NCBI RefSeq assembly: GCF_014696675.1
Contig: NZ_JACJQN010000001.1
Coordinates: 186,001 to 250,000 of the forward strand
DNA from: Phormidium tenue FACHB-1052
GTDB taxonomy: Bacteria > Cyanobacteriota > Cyanobacteriia > Phormidesmidales > Phormidesmidaceae
Direction: 5' to 3'
Length of the DNA stretch: 64,000 nt
The translations under genes and the position numbers were made by a program. Of the stretch, positions 17,187 to 25,760 are shown one piece after another (the stretch's first letter is position 1; each line of letters begins with the position of its first letter). The notes beneath the pieces are model-generated. The model was not told the DNA's origin and ran no database searches. It saw only the letters and a list, made by a program, of their open reading frames with translations.

Positions 17187-19637
17187 ATGTTCAAACGCCA
17201 CGCTCATGTCCAACGCGCTACTACATTTCAGGGGCGATCGCTGCTTTGGATGACCGCAGCCCCCCTACTCATTGCCGCTACTACAGTGCTAGAGCGAGAC
17301 GGGCTCTGGGCTCAGTCCCCTGACCCGCTGGAGGGCGTTGAAATTCCTACCTCGTTAGCGCCAGGTAGTGAGCTAACCATTGAGAGTTCAGAGGCCATGC
17401 GCTTGGTAAACGAGGCGCTGCGATCGCGCTTCTCCAGTGAGTACGGCGATGCCGATGTCGTTGTTGAATACGACAGCGCCAGCAACGCCCTACAATCGCT
17501 AGCTGATGGCGACGCAGACCTCGCCGCCATTGGCCGTAGCCTCACCGAGGAAGAAGCCAGCACCGGACTGCAAGAAGTGCCGGTTTCGCGTCAAAAAATT
17601 GCCATTCTAGTCAGCCCCAGCAATCCCTTTGCTGGCAGCCTCACCATTGAGCAGTTTGCCCAAATCTTTCGCGGCGAAATTACCAATTGGTCTGAGGTGG
17701 GCGGCCAAGATGCCCCTATCGTGCTCATTGACCAGCCCGGCAACAGCGATACTCGCCAGGCCTTTCTCAACTATCCGGTGTTTGCGTCGGGGGTGTTTGA
17801 GTCGGCCCCTGGGGCAACCGTGTTGCTAGAGGCCGACGCCGACTCAATCGTCGCCAATCTCGACGAAAACAGTATTAGCTATGTGGTCGCCGAACAGGCG
17901 CTCAACAACCCAGCGGTGAAAATTGTGCCCATGCACGATACTCTGCCCGACGACGAGCGCTATCCCTTCTCCCAGCCTCTCGCCTACGTTTACAACCCCC
18001 AAACGGCCAGCCCAGCGGCTCTTGCCTTTCTGGGTTTTGCGGTCAGCCCCAGCAGCGAGGCGCTGATTGAAGGGGCTCAAAATGCGGCGATCGCAGGTGC
18101 GGATACCCCTGAGACAGAGACCGACTCCACCGCCGAAGCCCCCCCAGCAACAACCCTCGAAGAAACCGACCCCGTTCCCCCTGCTGCTGCCCCAGCGCGG
18201 GGTCTGCCCTGGTGGCCCTGGCTGCTGGCGCTGCCCGTCCTGGGTGGCCTACTCTGGTGGCTGCTCAAGGATAGTGCGCCGGTAGCAGCGCCGCTGGCCG
18301 CCCCCCTAGCCGCAGTCACCGATCGCCGCATTATTCTCACCCCGCGCACCTGCCGCGACGCCTACGCCTACTGGGAACTGCCCGAGGATGAGGTTGAGGC
18401 GCTTCGCCAGCAAAACTGCTCCCTGGCCCTCAAGCTCCACGATGTCACCGACATTGCCGATGTCGATCGCCAGTCGCCCCACCACACCTACCCCTTTGAC
18501 TGCGACACCGTCGCTGTAGGCGATCGCCACCTGCCCGTAGCCGTCGATGACCGTGACTATCTCGTCGAACTGGGTTACTTAGACCCCGACAACACCTGGC
18601 ATGCCCTGGCACGATCGGCCCCCGTGCGCGTGCCCGCCTGTCTCAGCAGCAGCACCCCCAGTGCTGCGGGGGTAGGCACGGCGGCAGCCGTTGGTTTGGG
18701 TGCCCTAGGGGTAAGCGCAGCTGCGATCGCCCGCCCACCAGAAACCGCTGCGATCGCGCGGGCCGTTCTCACCCCGCGCGATTGCAGAACAGCCGACGCC
18801 TCCTGGGAACTACCGACCTCAACTGTGGACGACCTCAAGGCTGGCTCTCGTAGCCTCAAGGCTCGGCTATACGATGTCACCGAACTGCCCGGCCACGGCA
18901 ACCGCCTCAACAGCCTGCAAGAGTTTAATGCCGAGCTGGTGGCTCAGGGCGATCTGCAATTGCCCATTGCCATTGACGATCGCGACTATTTAGTAGAGGT
19001 GGGCTACGTCGACAGCAACTACCAGTGGCAAGCTCTAGCTAAGTCTGAGCCGGTGCGCGTCCCCGCCTGCCCACCGCAGGCTGCCACTGCCTTACCTGGC
19101 TCCCCCCTAGACGCTCCCTTGGGCGGGGTCAGCGATCTCAGTGGCGACCTACAGACCGAGCCAACCGCCGTGGACGCGATCGCAGAGACAGCCCTCCCCA
19201 ACTTGGCCAGCGGAGTCACCGCCGCCGGGCTTGGGGCCAGCTTGGCAAGCCACACTACTGACACCACCCCAGGGCGAGAAACCGCCGCTGGCATCGGTCG
19301 GCGCACCGACATGGGGGGCGAGAGCAACATTATTCTGGTGCCCCGCAGTTCTACTGCCGCCTATGCCTACTGGGAAGCCGCCCCGGCCCACAAGGAGGCT
19401 CTTCGGCAGGAAGGGGGTCGAGTTATGGCCCTGCGCATTCACGATGCCACCAACTTAGATCTAGACAGCCAACCGCCCCACGCCACCCAGGAATACATTT
19501 TGGCGGACAGCGACCCAGACCACCACGTGTCGATTTGGAGCGCCGATCGCGACTATGTAGCCGAACTGGGCTACCTGACCGACGGCGGGCAATGGCTTCA
19601 GCTAGTGCGATCGCGTCCCGTGCGCGTGCCCGCTTGA
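17187..19637 (+). CDS. phosphate-binding-like periplasmic domain fused through one helix to three DUF4912 domains
   Basis: This 816-residue protein has an unusual build. Residues 1-43 look like a signal peptide. Residues about 55-300 resemble PstS-type substrate-binding proteins (AAIGRSLTEEE, FRGEITNWSEVGG, FLNYPVFASG). An acidic Pro/Thr linker leads to one membrane helix at about 339-360 (PWWPWLLALPVLGGLLWWLL). Three DUF4912-like domains follow at about 379-484, 528-629 and 713-816. Each begins with an LTPR/LVPR strand, continues with an A-Y/S-WE stretch and a DRDYLVELGY strand, and ends in VRVPA. This topology puts the sensor outside and the repeats in the cytoplasm. Sensing or tethering is inference; no catalytic domain is visible. 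Confidence 0.82.
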   Translation: MFKRHAHVQRATTFQGRSLLWMTAAPLLIAATTVLERDGLWAQSPDPLEGVEIPTSLAPGSELTIESSEAMRLVNEALRSRFSSEYGDADVVVEYDSASNALQSLADGDADLAAIGRSLTEEEASTGLQEVPVSRQKIAILVSPSNPFAGSLTIEQFAQIFRGEITNWSEVGGQDAPIVLIDQPGNSDTRQAFLNYPVFASGVFESAPGATVLLEADADSIVANLDENSISYVVAEQALNNPAVKIVPMHDTLPDDERYPFSQPLAYVYNPQTASPAALAFLGFAVSPSSEALIEGAQNAAIAGADTPETETDSTAEAPPATTLEETDPVPPAAAPARGLPWWPWLLALPVLGGLLWWLLKDSAPVAAPLAAPLAAVTDRRIILTPRTCRDAYAYWELPEDEVEALRQQNCSLALKLHDVTDIADVDRQSPHHTYPFDCDTVAVGDRHLPVAVDDRDYLVELGYLDPDNTWHALARSAPVRVPACLSSSTPSAAGVGTAAAVGLGALGVSAAAIARPPETAAIARAVLTPRDCRTADASWELPTSTVDDLKAGSRSLKARLYDVTELPGHGNRLNSLQEFNAELVAQGDLQLPIAIDDRDYLVEVGYVDSNYQWQALAKSEPVRVPACPPQAATALPGSPLDAPLGGVSDLSGDLQTEPTAVDAIAETALPNLASGVTAAGLGASLASHTTDTTPGRETAAGIGRRTDMGGESNIILVPRSSTAAYAYWEAAPAHKEALRQEGGRVMALRIHDATNLDLDSQPPHATQEYILADSDPDHHVSIWSADRDYVAELGYLTDGGQWLQLVRSRPVRVPA

Positions 19638-19713
19638 GCCGTGCTCCCGACATTACCTTCCGTTTCGTAACGGCATTTACCCTGTGACCGCCCTTAGCTA
19701 ACAAGGAACACCC

Positions 19714-20241
19714 ATGTCTCTATTTTTTGATGTTCTCAGTTCTATCAACAACCCTAACCAGCAGGGCAACATCGACCAGCTCAGCTCAGTGATGACCGCC
19801 GTACAACAGCTCGCCAGCAGCCAGGGCATGAGCCATGATCAAATCGTATCTATTCTCAACGCCCTGGGAGGCACGCTTCAGCCCACCCTCAAGCAGCAGG
19901 CCGCCACTCTGGGTACCGGTCAGCTCGAAGGGATGCTCGGCAAACTGTCTGGATCTGGGGGCGCGGCAGCACTCGCCGCTGCCATTCCGCCTCAAATGCA
20001 GCAACAGATGATCGAGGCTGTGGCCCAAAAGAGTGGTCTAAATGCGGGCACGATTCAAACTATGCTGCCCAAGCTGTTGCCTGTGGTGATTGGGCTGCTA
20101 GGCATGGGGGCCGCTAAGCCCGGCGCAGTCAGCGGCGGCAACCCATTGCTCAGAACGTTCCTCGATTCTGGCGCGTCCAACTCCACCGACCTGGGCACCG
20201 TAGTAAAATTTGCCGAACGCTTTCTAAACTCGCCTCAGTAG
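19714..20241 (+). CDS. YidB/DUF937-like small protein
   Basis: This 175-residue protein is rich in Gln, Ser, Ala and Gly. Helical segments (NIDQLSSVMTAVQQLASSQGM, KQQAATLGTGQLEGMLGKL, INxxGTIQTMLPKLLPVVIGLLG) recall DUF937/YidB-type proteins. No signal peptide is obvious, and one weakly hydrophobic stretch (LLPVVIGLLGMGAA) is too short for a sure membrane helix. It starts 77 bases after the DUF4912 protein and may be co-transcribed with it. A hairpin terminator follows. Function is unknown. Confidence 0.75.
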   Translation: MSLFFDVLSSINNPNQQGNIDQLSSVMTAVQQLASSQGMSHDQIVSILNALGGTLQPTLKQQAATLGTGQLEGMLGKLSGSGGAAALAAAIPPQMQQQMIEAVAQKSGLNAGTIQTMLPKLLPVVIGLLGMGAAKPGAVSGGNPLLRTFLDSGASNSTDLGTVVKFAERFLNSPQ

Positions 20242-20284
20242 GGGTTTTGGGTGAACCCTTCGCCGTTAGTTGTGATTTCTCCTG

Positions 20285-20310
20285 AGCGCTGCCCTTGAGT
20301 AGCGCTTTTT
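20285..20310 (+). terminator. terminator after the YidB-like gene
   Basis: AGCGCT pairs with a second AGCGCT ten bases later, and the stem runs directly into TTTT. It lies about 45 bases after the stop codon. Confidence 0.65.
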
Positions 20311-20317
20311 GGTGAGG

Positions 20318-20420
20318 CGGATGAGGGAGGTGGGGAGGGTAAGGAAGGTGGTAGTCGGCACTGCTTTTCTGATCTCCCAATCTTCTCCATCTTACCTATC
20401 TCCCCTAATCTCCCTCACTC
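20318..20420. repeat. degenerate purine/pyrimidine inverted repeat
   Basis: A purine-rich arm (GATGAGGGAGGTGGGGAGGG, then TAAGGAAGG) is followed about 40 bases later by its imperfect reverse complement (CTTACCTATCTCCCCTAATC, then TCCCTCACTC). Similar arms occur at 47893-48038, and single pyrimidine tracts at 25735-25760 and 57250-57280. They look like one dispersed, decaying repeat family placed between genes. Confidence 0.6.
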
Positions 20421-20462
20421 GCTCCACCGCTGTAGCGTCCCAAAAGATAAGCCACCCGCCCG

Positions 20463-21329
20463 TTATAGGTGCAAGAACTTTTCCAAGGCGGCGACCATGG
20501 CAGGGGGCCAGCGGCGCACGGTGCTGACCCAGTCTAAATCTCTGTAGCGGCGATCGAGGCCCATGACGGCGACCCAGTTGCTTTCGGCTTCGCCACTTTG
20601 ACCTTGGCTCCAGAGGGCGGCAGTGAGGGCAGCACGGGCATCGGCAAAGTTGGGGTAGCGGCGGGTGAGGCTGCGGAACTGGCGAATGGCTTCTTCGGCA
20701 TGGCCTAGCTGGTATTCGGCTAGGGCAGCGTTGACCCGAGCAAAGGCAAATTTGGGGTCGAGATCGACGGCTTTTTGGTAGTCGGCCAAGGCCGTTTCCC
20801 ATTTGCCTAGGCCCGCCTGGGCGTTGCCCCGGTTGTTGTAGGCGGCGGCATCGTCAGGGTTAAGGGCAAGCACTTGGCTGTAGTCGACGATCGCATCCTC
20901 CCACTGCCCCAAGCCCTCTAACGCCGCACCCCGGTTGAGGTAGGGATCGGGCTGCTCTGGGGCTAGAGCCACCGCCTGGTTGTAGTCCTCCAACGCTTCA
21001 GCCAGCTTGTTTTGGCTCACCCGCACGTTGCCCCGGTTGCTCCACAGGGCGGCTTCGTTGGGCAGGTAGTCGATCAGCTGGCTCCAGTAGGTTTCGGCCT
21101 CCGTGAACTGACCCTTTTGGGAGGCGGTAAAGGCTTTTTGGCGCAGGTCAGAGATCTCCTGCACCACCTGGGGAGAAAGGTCTGCCGAGGTGGATTGGGC
21201 CAAGGCGGGAAGGCCCCAGCCCGTCCAGAGGAGCAGGCAGACGATAGCAGCCATCAACCGCCCTTTCCATGGAATAGGCGTGCGAGGCTGAGTGGTGAGG
21301 TCCTGGGTTAGTTGGGGCCAAAACGTCAT
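20463..21329 (-). CDS. secreted or membrane-anchored TPR protein
   Basis: This 288-residue protein begins with a basic segment and a hydrophobic helix ending in PALAQS (about residues 25-46), consistent with a signal peptide or anchor. About five tetratricopeptide repeats follow, for example EAALWSNRGNVRVSQNKLAEA, PDPYLNRGAALEGLGQWEDA and AAAYNNRGNAQAGLGKWETA. The C-terminus (RRYRDLDWVSTVRRWPPAMV) is shared by many cyanobacterial TPR proteins. It probably acts as a protein-protein scaffold in the periplasm or thylakoid lumen. The partner is unknown. Confidence 0.85.
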   Translation of the reverse strand: MTFWPQLTQDLTTQPRTPIPWKGRLMAAIVCLLLWTGWGLPALAQSTSADLSPQVVQEISDLRQKAFTASQKGQFTEAETYWSQLIDYLPNEAALWSNRGNVRVSQNKLAEALEDYNQAVALAPEQPDPYLNRGAALEGLGQWEDAIVDYSQVLALNPDDAAAYNNRGNAQAGLGKWETALADYQKAVDLDPKFAFARVNAALAEYQLGHAEEAIRQFRSLTRRYPNFADARAALTAALWSQGQSGEAESNWVAVMGLDRRYRDLDWVSTVRRWPPAMVAALEKFLHL

Positions 21330-21389
21330 AGCTGTCCTAACGGTCGGGGGATAGAAATTACTGCCTTCACTACACCATAGCGATACCGT

Positions 21390-21914
21390 TTAAATAAACC
21401 CCAGATCATTGCTACGTCCGGCGTGGGCCAAGGCGAGTTGGTGATACTTCTGGGCGTGCTCCAGCAGTTCTAGGACTTGCTGGTCGGAGATTTGGCGCAC
21501 CACTTTACCGGGAACGCCGATAACGAGCGATCGCTTCGGCACATCCTTAGTCACTACCGCACCGGCCCCAATAATGCTGCCGGTGCCCACCCGCACCCCG
21601 TCCAGCACGATCGCCCCAATGCCGATCAGGCAGCCTCGCTCAATGTGGGCGCTGTGGATGACGGCGCGGTGGCCAACGGTGACATAGTCTTCGAGCACCG
21701 TCGGCTGGCCGGGGTCACCGTGGAGAATTGCGCCGTCCTGCACGTTGCTGTAAGCACCGATTTCGATGCGTTCAATATCGCCGCGCAGCACGGCCCCATA
21801 CCAGATGTTGCAGCCTGCATGGAGCGTAATTTGGCCCATCACCGTGGCGTTGGGGGCCACAAACGCCGCCTGAGACAGGTCGGGTCGAGGCCAGAGCGAG
21901 CTAGGGGAAGCCAT
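21390..21914 (-). CDS. gamma-carbonic anhydrase-like left-handed beta-helix protein
   Basis: This 174-residue protein has the hexapeptide repeats of the gamma-carbonic anhydrase family (YrdA/CaiE-like). The three metal-binding histidines are in place: His65 in AILHGD, His82 and His87 in VGHRAVIH. NIWYGAVLRGDIERI and SNVQDGAILH are family signatures. It lacks the RuBisCO small-subunit-like repeats of CcmM and is thus a stand-alone member. Whether it has carbonic anhydrase activity cannot be told from the sequence. Confidence 0.92.
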   Translation of the reverse strand: MASPSSLWPRPDLSQAAFVAPNATVMGQITLHAGCNIWYGAVLRGDIERIEIGAYSNVQDGAILHGDPGQPTVLEDYVTVGHRAVIHSAHIERGCLIGIGAIVLDGVRVGTGSIIGAGAVVTKDVPKRSLVIGVPGKVVRQISDQQVLELLEHAQKYHQLALAHAGRSNDLGFI

Positions 21915-22077
21915 AGGCCACAGGAGTCTCCAGGGAAATTCTCAAAAAAATCGGCGGTTTCAGACAATGGGATGTCCCGGCTACGGAGACAGCCGAGTTC
22001 CCACAGGTATAATACGGCTATAGCCCATGCCCCTATCTGTTTCTCGCCCTCAAGAGGACACGTCTGGTTTCAGCCCA

Positions 22078-22590
22078 ATGGTCAACTCCGCCTTGCAGTA
22101 TCCCATCTATGGGCCAGAAATCCAGTGCCCTCACTGCCGTCAGACGATTCCGGCCTTGACGCTGACTGACACGTATCTGTGCACCCGCCACGGAGCCTTT
22201 GAGGCCAACCCCGACTCCAAGGAGCTAGTGCACCTCCAGTCGGGTCGGCACTGGCGTCAGTGGGAGGGCGAATGGTATCGCCAGCACACCCACCCCGACG
22301 GCATTCGCTTTGAGATTCACGAGGCGCTCGATCGCCTCTATACCCAGGGCTATCGGGCCACGCGGGTAATTATTGCCGAGCGCTATCAAGAGCTGGTCAA
22401 TTCCTATCTAGAGCGCAACAACCCCTGGCGCGGGCAGATGGAAACCTCGACTGCGCCCAAGCTCTACGGCCTGCCGGTAGAGTTTAGCCCCCCCGCCGAG
22501 GTCGATTCCCGCTGGGCGGTGATCAACTTTAGCCTTGAGAAAGAGCCCGGCGTGCCGGTGCGCTATCCCTATTTTCGTCTCTTTGAGTAG
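22078..22590 (+). CDS. cyanobacteria-specific DUF2396 (TIGR02652) protein
   Basis: The CxxC-x14-CxxH motif near the N-terminus (CPHC, then CTRH) and the length of about 170 residues match this family, known only from cyanobacteria. The motif suggests a single zinc ribbon. FEIHEALDRLYTQGYRATRVI and AERYQELVNSYLERN follow as conserved helices. The frame is open from an ATG at 22027, but ATG 22078 gives the usual family length (170 aa). It is followed after 21 bases by a VOC protein and then an AAA protein, a likely operon. Function is unknown. Confidence 0.9.
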   Translation: MVNSALQYPIYGPEIQCPHCRQTIPALTLTDTYLCTRHGAFEANPDSKELVHLQSGRHWRQWEGEWYRQHTHPDGIRFEIHEALDRLYTQGYRATRVIIAERYQELVNSYLERNNPWRGQMETSTAPKLYGLPVEFSPPAEVDSRWAVINFSLEKEPGVPVRYPYFRLFE

Positions 22591-22611
22591 CTCTTTTGAG
22601 CCGCCCGCCCG

Positions 22612-23043
22612 ATGCTCCACCACGCGTCCATTCGCACCCAGGATATTCACCGCGCGATCGCCTTCTACGAAGCCCTGGGGTTTACTGTCCACGAGCGCTT
22701 TACCGCTGGCATTACCCTGGCCTGCTGGATGGAGGGACTGGGGGGCCGCATTGAGCTGATCCAGGTGCCGGAGCCGCGCCCCGCCGCCGATGCCTTTGGC
22801 GATGAGCACTACAGTGGCTATTATCATCTATCCTTTGATCTCACCGAGGCGACCTCTAGCCTGCCCCTGTGGCTAGAGGAGCTGCGCCAGCGGTTTGAGC
22901 AGTCGGCGGCGGCGATGCCCAAGGTGCTGCTGGAACCCCAGCAGCAAATCATCGGCGATCGCGTCTATGAGGTGGCCTTTCTCGCCGATGCCGACGGGCT
23001 GCCTTTGGAATTTATTCGAGTGCTGGGCTATGTCCAACCCTGA
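22612..23043 (+). CDS. VOC-superfamily (glyoxalase-like) protein
   Basis: This 143-residue protein has the two beta-alpha-beta-beta-beta modules of vicinal oxygen chelate proteins: HHASIRTQDIHRAIAFYEALGF, RIELIQVPEP, then YYHLSFDLTEA and AFLADADGLPLEFIRVLGY. Candidate metal ligands are His3 or His4, Glu44-like in RIELIQ, His in YYHLSF and Glu in LEFIRV. The reaction cannot be assigned. It lies between DUF2396 and the AAA protein on the same strand, with close spacing. Confidence 0.87.
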   Translation: MLHHASIRTQDIHRAIAFYEALGFTVHERFTAGITLACWMEGLGGRIELIQVPEPRPAADAFGDEHYSGYYHLSFDLTEATSSLPLWLEELRQRFEQSAAAMPKVLLEPQQQIIGDRVYEVAFLADADGLPLEFIRVLGYVQP

Positions 23044-23062
23044 GGGGTCTAGTTTTGAGAGA

Positions 23063-24517
23063 ATGACACCGTTTACCGACAACTGGGCCTATTTAAAAAC
23101 CGAACTGGCCTGGCTTGATCGCCTGCTGATGGTGGCCGTCTCGCGGCAAAAGCGCGAGCTGCAAGAGCTAGACGACTTTGCCCTCTCCGGCGAAGACCGG
23201 GTCACCCGCCACTGGTGGAAGGGCATTATTAGCCTCAACGGCCAGCCTAACTACGACAACGCCCGCCCACCCAAGACCCAGCGTCCTAGCGGCAGCTACG
23301 CCCAGCAGCTAGAGGCCCGCATTTTGGCCAGCCAGCGGCAGGGGGTGGTGCTGGCCCTGCCCCAGCTGCGCGATCGCCTCCAACTCACCATGTTTGAAAA
23401 AAACGTGCTGCTGCTAGCTCTGGCCCCCGAGGTCAACCAGCGGTTTGGGCGGCTCTACAGCTACCTGCACTACCAGCACGACGAGTCTGACTGGGATTTG
23501 CCCACGGTCGACCTTTGCCTGCGGCTGCTGTGCAGAAATGACCAGGAATGGCGGCGATCGCGCCCCCTAATTGCCCCCAACAGTCGTCTGTCAAATCTGG
23601 GCCTGGTGGAGTGGCTCAACGCCGACGACACTACCTTGCTCAGCCGCCATCTGCGCCTGACCGAAGATCTCACCACCTATCTGCTCTCTGAAGAACCCGA
23701 CCCCGCTACCCTCGATGCCTGGGCCACGGCTCCGGCACTAGAAGCAGAGGAAGCTTCAGAAGTTCCCGCCGAAAGCTGGAATAGCCTGGTGCTGCCCGAC
23801 CCTCAGCTAGCGCAGCTCAGAACTGTAGCCGCCACCGCTCGCGCCACCGACGGCACCATGGTGCTGCTAGCTGGCCCCAATGGCACCGGCAAGACCCTCG
23901 CCGCCAAGGTGCTCGCCGCCGAGCTAGAGCTGCTGCTAGTGATGGTTGACCTAGCGGCGATCGCCCCCGACGAAGAGGGCAACATTCCCGAACTCGAAGA
24001 CCTGGCCCACCTGCCGCCCTGCGTGCTGCTGCTCAAAAATGCGCCCCACTGGTTTGGCCGCACCCCCACCATCGCAGCAGCTCTGGTGCAGTCCTGGGGA
24101 ATCCAGCGCCGCCGCCAGCCGGGCTTGACGCTTCTGGCTAGCCCCTACCTGCAAAGCATCAAGCCCTCCTGGCGACAGGCCATGACCGGGGTAATCGAGT
24201 TTCCCCGACCCGATGCCGCCGCCCGCGAGCTGCTGTGGAAGCGGGCAATTCCTAGGGGGGTAAAAAAAGAACGCACCCTGCGGTGGCCTCAGATTGCTCA
24301 GCAGCTACCGCTAACCGGCGGTGAAATTGTTACGCTGGCCCAAACTGCGGTCGCTTTGGCCCAGCAGGCTGACCCCCCAGTGCTCACAGTAGAGGGGCTA
24401 CACCAGAGCTTAGCCCTGCACCATCCGGGGATGAACCTACAGAAGGCAAAGGCGGCGCGATCGCCCAAGACTACCCCAAAAGGGTCATCGCAGCGAACCA
24501 AGTCTAAAAAAGCCTAG
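23063..24517 (+). CDS. AAA-type ATPase-like protein with degraded Walker B
   Basis: This 484-residue protein has an N-terminal region (about 1-215) resembling the winged-helix part of AAA ATPases linked to extracellular contractile injection systems: FEKNVLLLALAPEVNQRFGR, LYSYLH, PTVDLCLRLLC. An AAA module follows, with Walker A GPNGTGKT near residue 271. At the Walker B position the sequence reads CVLLLKNAPHWFGR, where relatives have a hydrophobic run then DEA, so the metal-binding and catalytic acids are replaced by K and N. The C-terminus is a basic tail (KTTPKGSSQRTKSKKA). ATG 23063 is preferred; ATG 23030 is possible. It may bind but not hydrolyse ATP. Confidence 0.8.
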   Translation: MTPFTDNWAYLKTELAWLDRLLMVAVSRQKRELQELDDFALSGEDRVTRHWWKGIISLNGQPNYDNARPPKTQRPSGSYAQQLEARILASQRQGVVLALPQLRDRLQLTMFEKNVLLLALAPEVNQRFGRLYSYLHYQHDESDWDLPTVDLCLRLLCRNDQEWRRSRPLIAPNSRLSNLGLVEWLNADDTTLLSRHLRLTEDLTTYLLSEEPDPATLDAWATAPALEAEEASEVPAESWNSLVLPDPQLAQLRTVAATARATDGTMVLLAGPNGTGKTLAAKVLAAELELLLVMVDLAAIAPDEEGNIPELEDLAHLPPCVLLLKNAPHWFGRTPTIAAALVQSWGIQRRRQPGLTLLASPYLQSIKPSWRQAMTGVIEFPRPDAAARELLWKRAIPRGVKKERTLRWPQIAQQLPLTGGEIVTLAQTAVALAQQADPPVLTVEGLHQSLALHHPGMNLQKAKAARSPKTTPKGSSQRTKSKKA

Positions 24518-24546
24518 CGTTGACTTAAAGCCGCACCGTGAAACCG

Positions 24547-24804
24547 CTACAGTTCGCTGGGGCTATCAGGCGCAACAACTTCACCGAGTTCTGGCGTTAG
24601 CACCGTAGGTTTGTCATCCACTAGGTCTGAGAGGCCATCGATCGCGATATTCATGTCGCCACAGGCTGACTTGAGCGCCTCTTGAAATTGGGCGGTGTCA
24701 TCGCCATAGCCGCAGCGTTCGGTGGCGATCGCCAGCCCTTCTTTGGCATTCGCCTTGGCGCAATCGACTAAAATTACTCCGATCAGCGGGGATGAACTAG
24801 CCAT
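24547..24804 (-). CDS. small conserved-looking hypothetical protein
   Basis: This protein has 85 residues from ATG 24804; ATG 24828 or 24870 would add 8 or 22 poorly composed residues. Features are a hydrophobic start (SPLIGVILVDCAKANAKEGL), two or three cysteines, GYGDDTAQFQEALKSACGDM and an acidic C-terminus (PTVLTPELGEVVAPDSPSEL). It is convergent with the AAA gene, separated by 29 bases. Codon use resembles its neighbours, so I accept it as coding. I do not recognise a named family. Confidence 0.6.
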   Translation of the reverse strand: MASSSPLIGVILVDCAKANAKEGLAIATERCGYGDDTAQFQEALKSACGDMNIAIDGLSDLVDDKPTVLTPELGEVVAPDSPSEL

Positions 24805-25008
24805 ATCAAACTTATTTTTAGACAGCATTCGTTCAGTCTTCAAACTAGGGGCGGCAGTAGCCTCCCACATCTAACTTGCGAGGGAGTTATTGCTCTAAAA
24901 CATCCTCAGGTTAGGGACTCTCAAAGCACAATGTCCCACATTAGGCAGATGGGACTATTGGGCTGCTGCGGTTAGATGAAGGGGAACGGACTCCGAAGAG
25001 ACATAACT

Positions 25009-25542
25009 ATGAGCATCAACATTGGCCTTTCCGAACAAGAGCGCCAGGGCGTAACCGATATTCTCAACAAGGTTCTGGCCGACGCCTATCTGCTGTTAAT
25101 CAAAACCAAAAAGTACCACTGGGACGTAGTTGGCCCTCAATTCCGCACCCTTCACGAACTGTGGAAAGAGCATTACGAAGCCCTCACCATTAGCATTGAC
25201 TCCGTAGCTGAGCGGGTGCGCCAGCTCAACGGCTACCCCCTGGGCACTGCTGAAGGGTTCCTCAAGAATGCTTCTCTGAAAGAGCATCCTGGCGATCTGC
25301 CCTCTGCCCAAGAAATGGTCAAGCGACTGGTTGTTGACCATGAGCAAATCATTCGCAACCTGCGCGGGTTTGTTGACCAAACCTCCGAAGAGTTCCATGA
25401 CGAGGGCACCTCAGACTTTCTGACCGGCCTGATGGAAGCGCACGAAGAAATGGCTTGGATGCTGCGCTCCTTCCTGGACGGCGAATCCTTCGAATCGAGC
25501 GGCACCCGCGACCAAGAGCTAGCTACCAGCAACCTGGCATAG
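25009..25542 (+). CDS. dps: Dps-family DNA-binding ferritin-like protein
   Basis: Dps proteins form dodecamers that oxidise and store iron and protect DNA under stress. The 177 residues from ATG 25009 carry the inter-subunit ferroxidase ligands with exact spacing: His37, His49, Asp64 and Glu68 (KKYHWDV, TLHELW, ISIDSVAERV). The C-terminal helix is acidic (HEEMAWMLRSFLDGES). The open frame reaches back to 24976, but the ATG at 25009 gives the family N-terminus. There is no Lys-rich N-terminal tail, so DNA binding is uncertain. A T-tailed hairpin ends the transcript. Confidence 0.94.
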   Translation: MSINIGLSEQERQGVTDILNKVLADAYLLLIKTKKYHWDVVGPQFRTLHELWKEHYEALTISIDSVAERVRQLNGYPLGTAEGFLKNASLKEHPGDLPSAQEMVKRLVVDHEQIIRNLRGFVDQTSEEFHDEGTSDFLTGLMEAHEEMAWMLRSFLDGESFESSGTRDQELATSNLA

Positions 25543-25643
25543 TTTGCTTCAGGACAGCACTAGCTGCTTTAAGTAGTTCAGTTGTGAATTCTTAAAGTTT
25601 GGTCTTCCAAGACCAGCAACGAGTCTAACTTAGCCTCGTCAAC

Positions 25644-25693
25644 CACCCCGCCTGTAGCCTTCCTTAAGAAGCCTATGGGCGGGGTGCTTTTTG
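25644..25693 (+). terminator. rho-independent terminator after dps
   Basis: CACCCCGCC (25644-25652) pairs with GGCGGGGTG (25678-25686), followed by CTTTTTG. The loop contains a second imperfect helix (AGCCTTC with GAAGCCT). It lies about 100 bases after the dps stop. Confidence 0.8.
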
Positions 25694-25760
25694 CGCCCAT
25701 CTGTACCTAACTCCCCATGACCTATGGGAGGATCAACTCACTCATCTCCCCATCTTCCCC

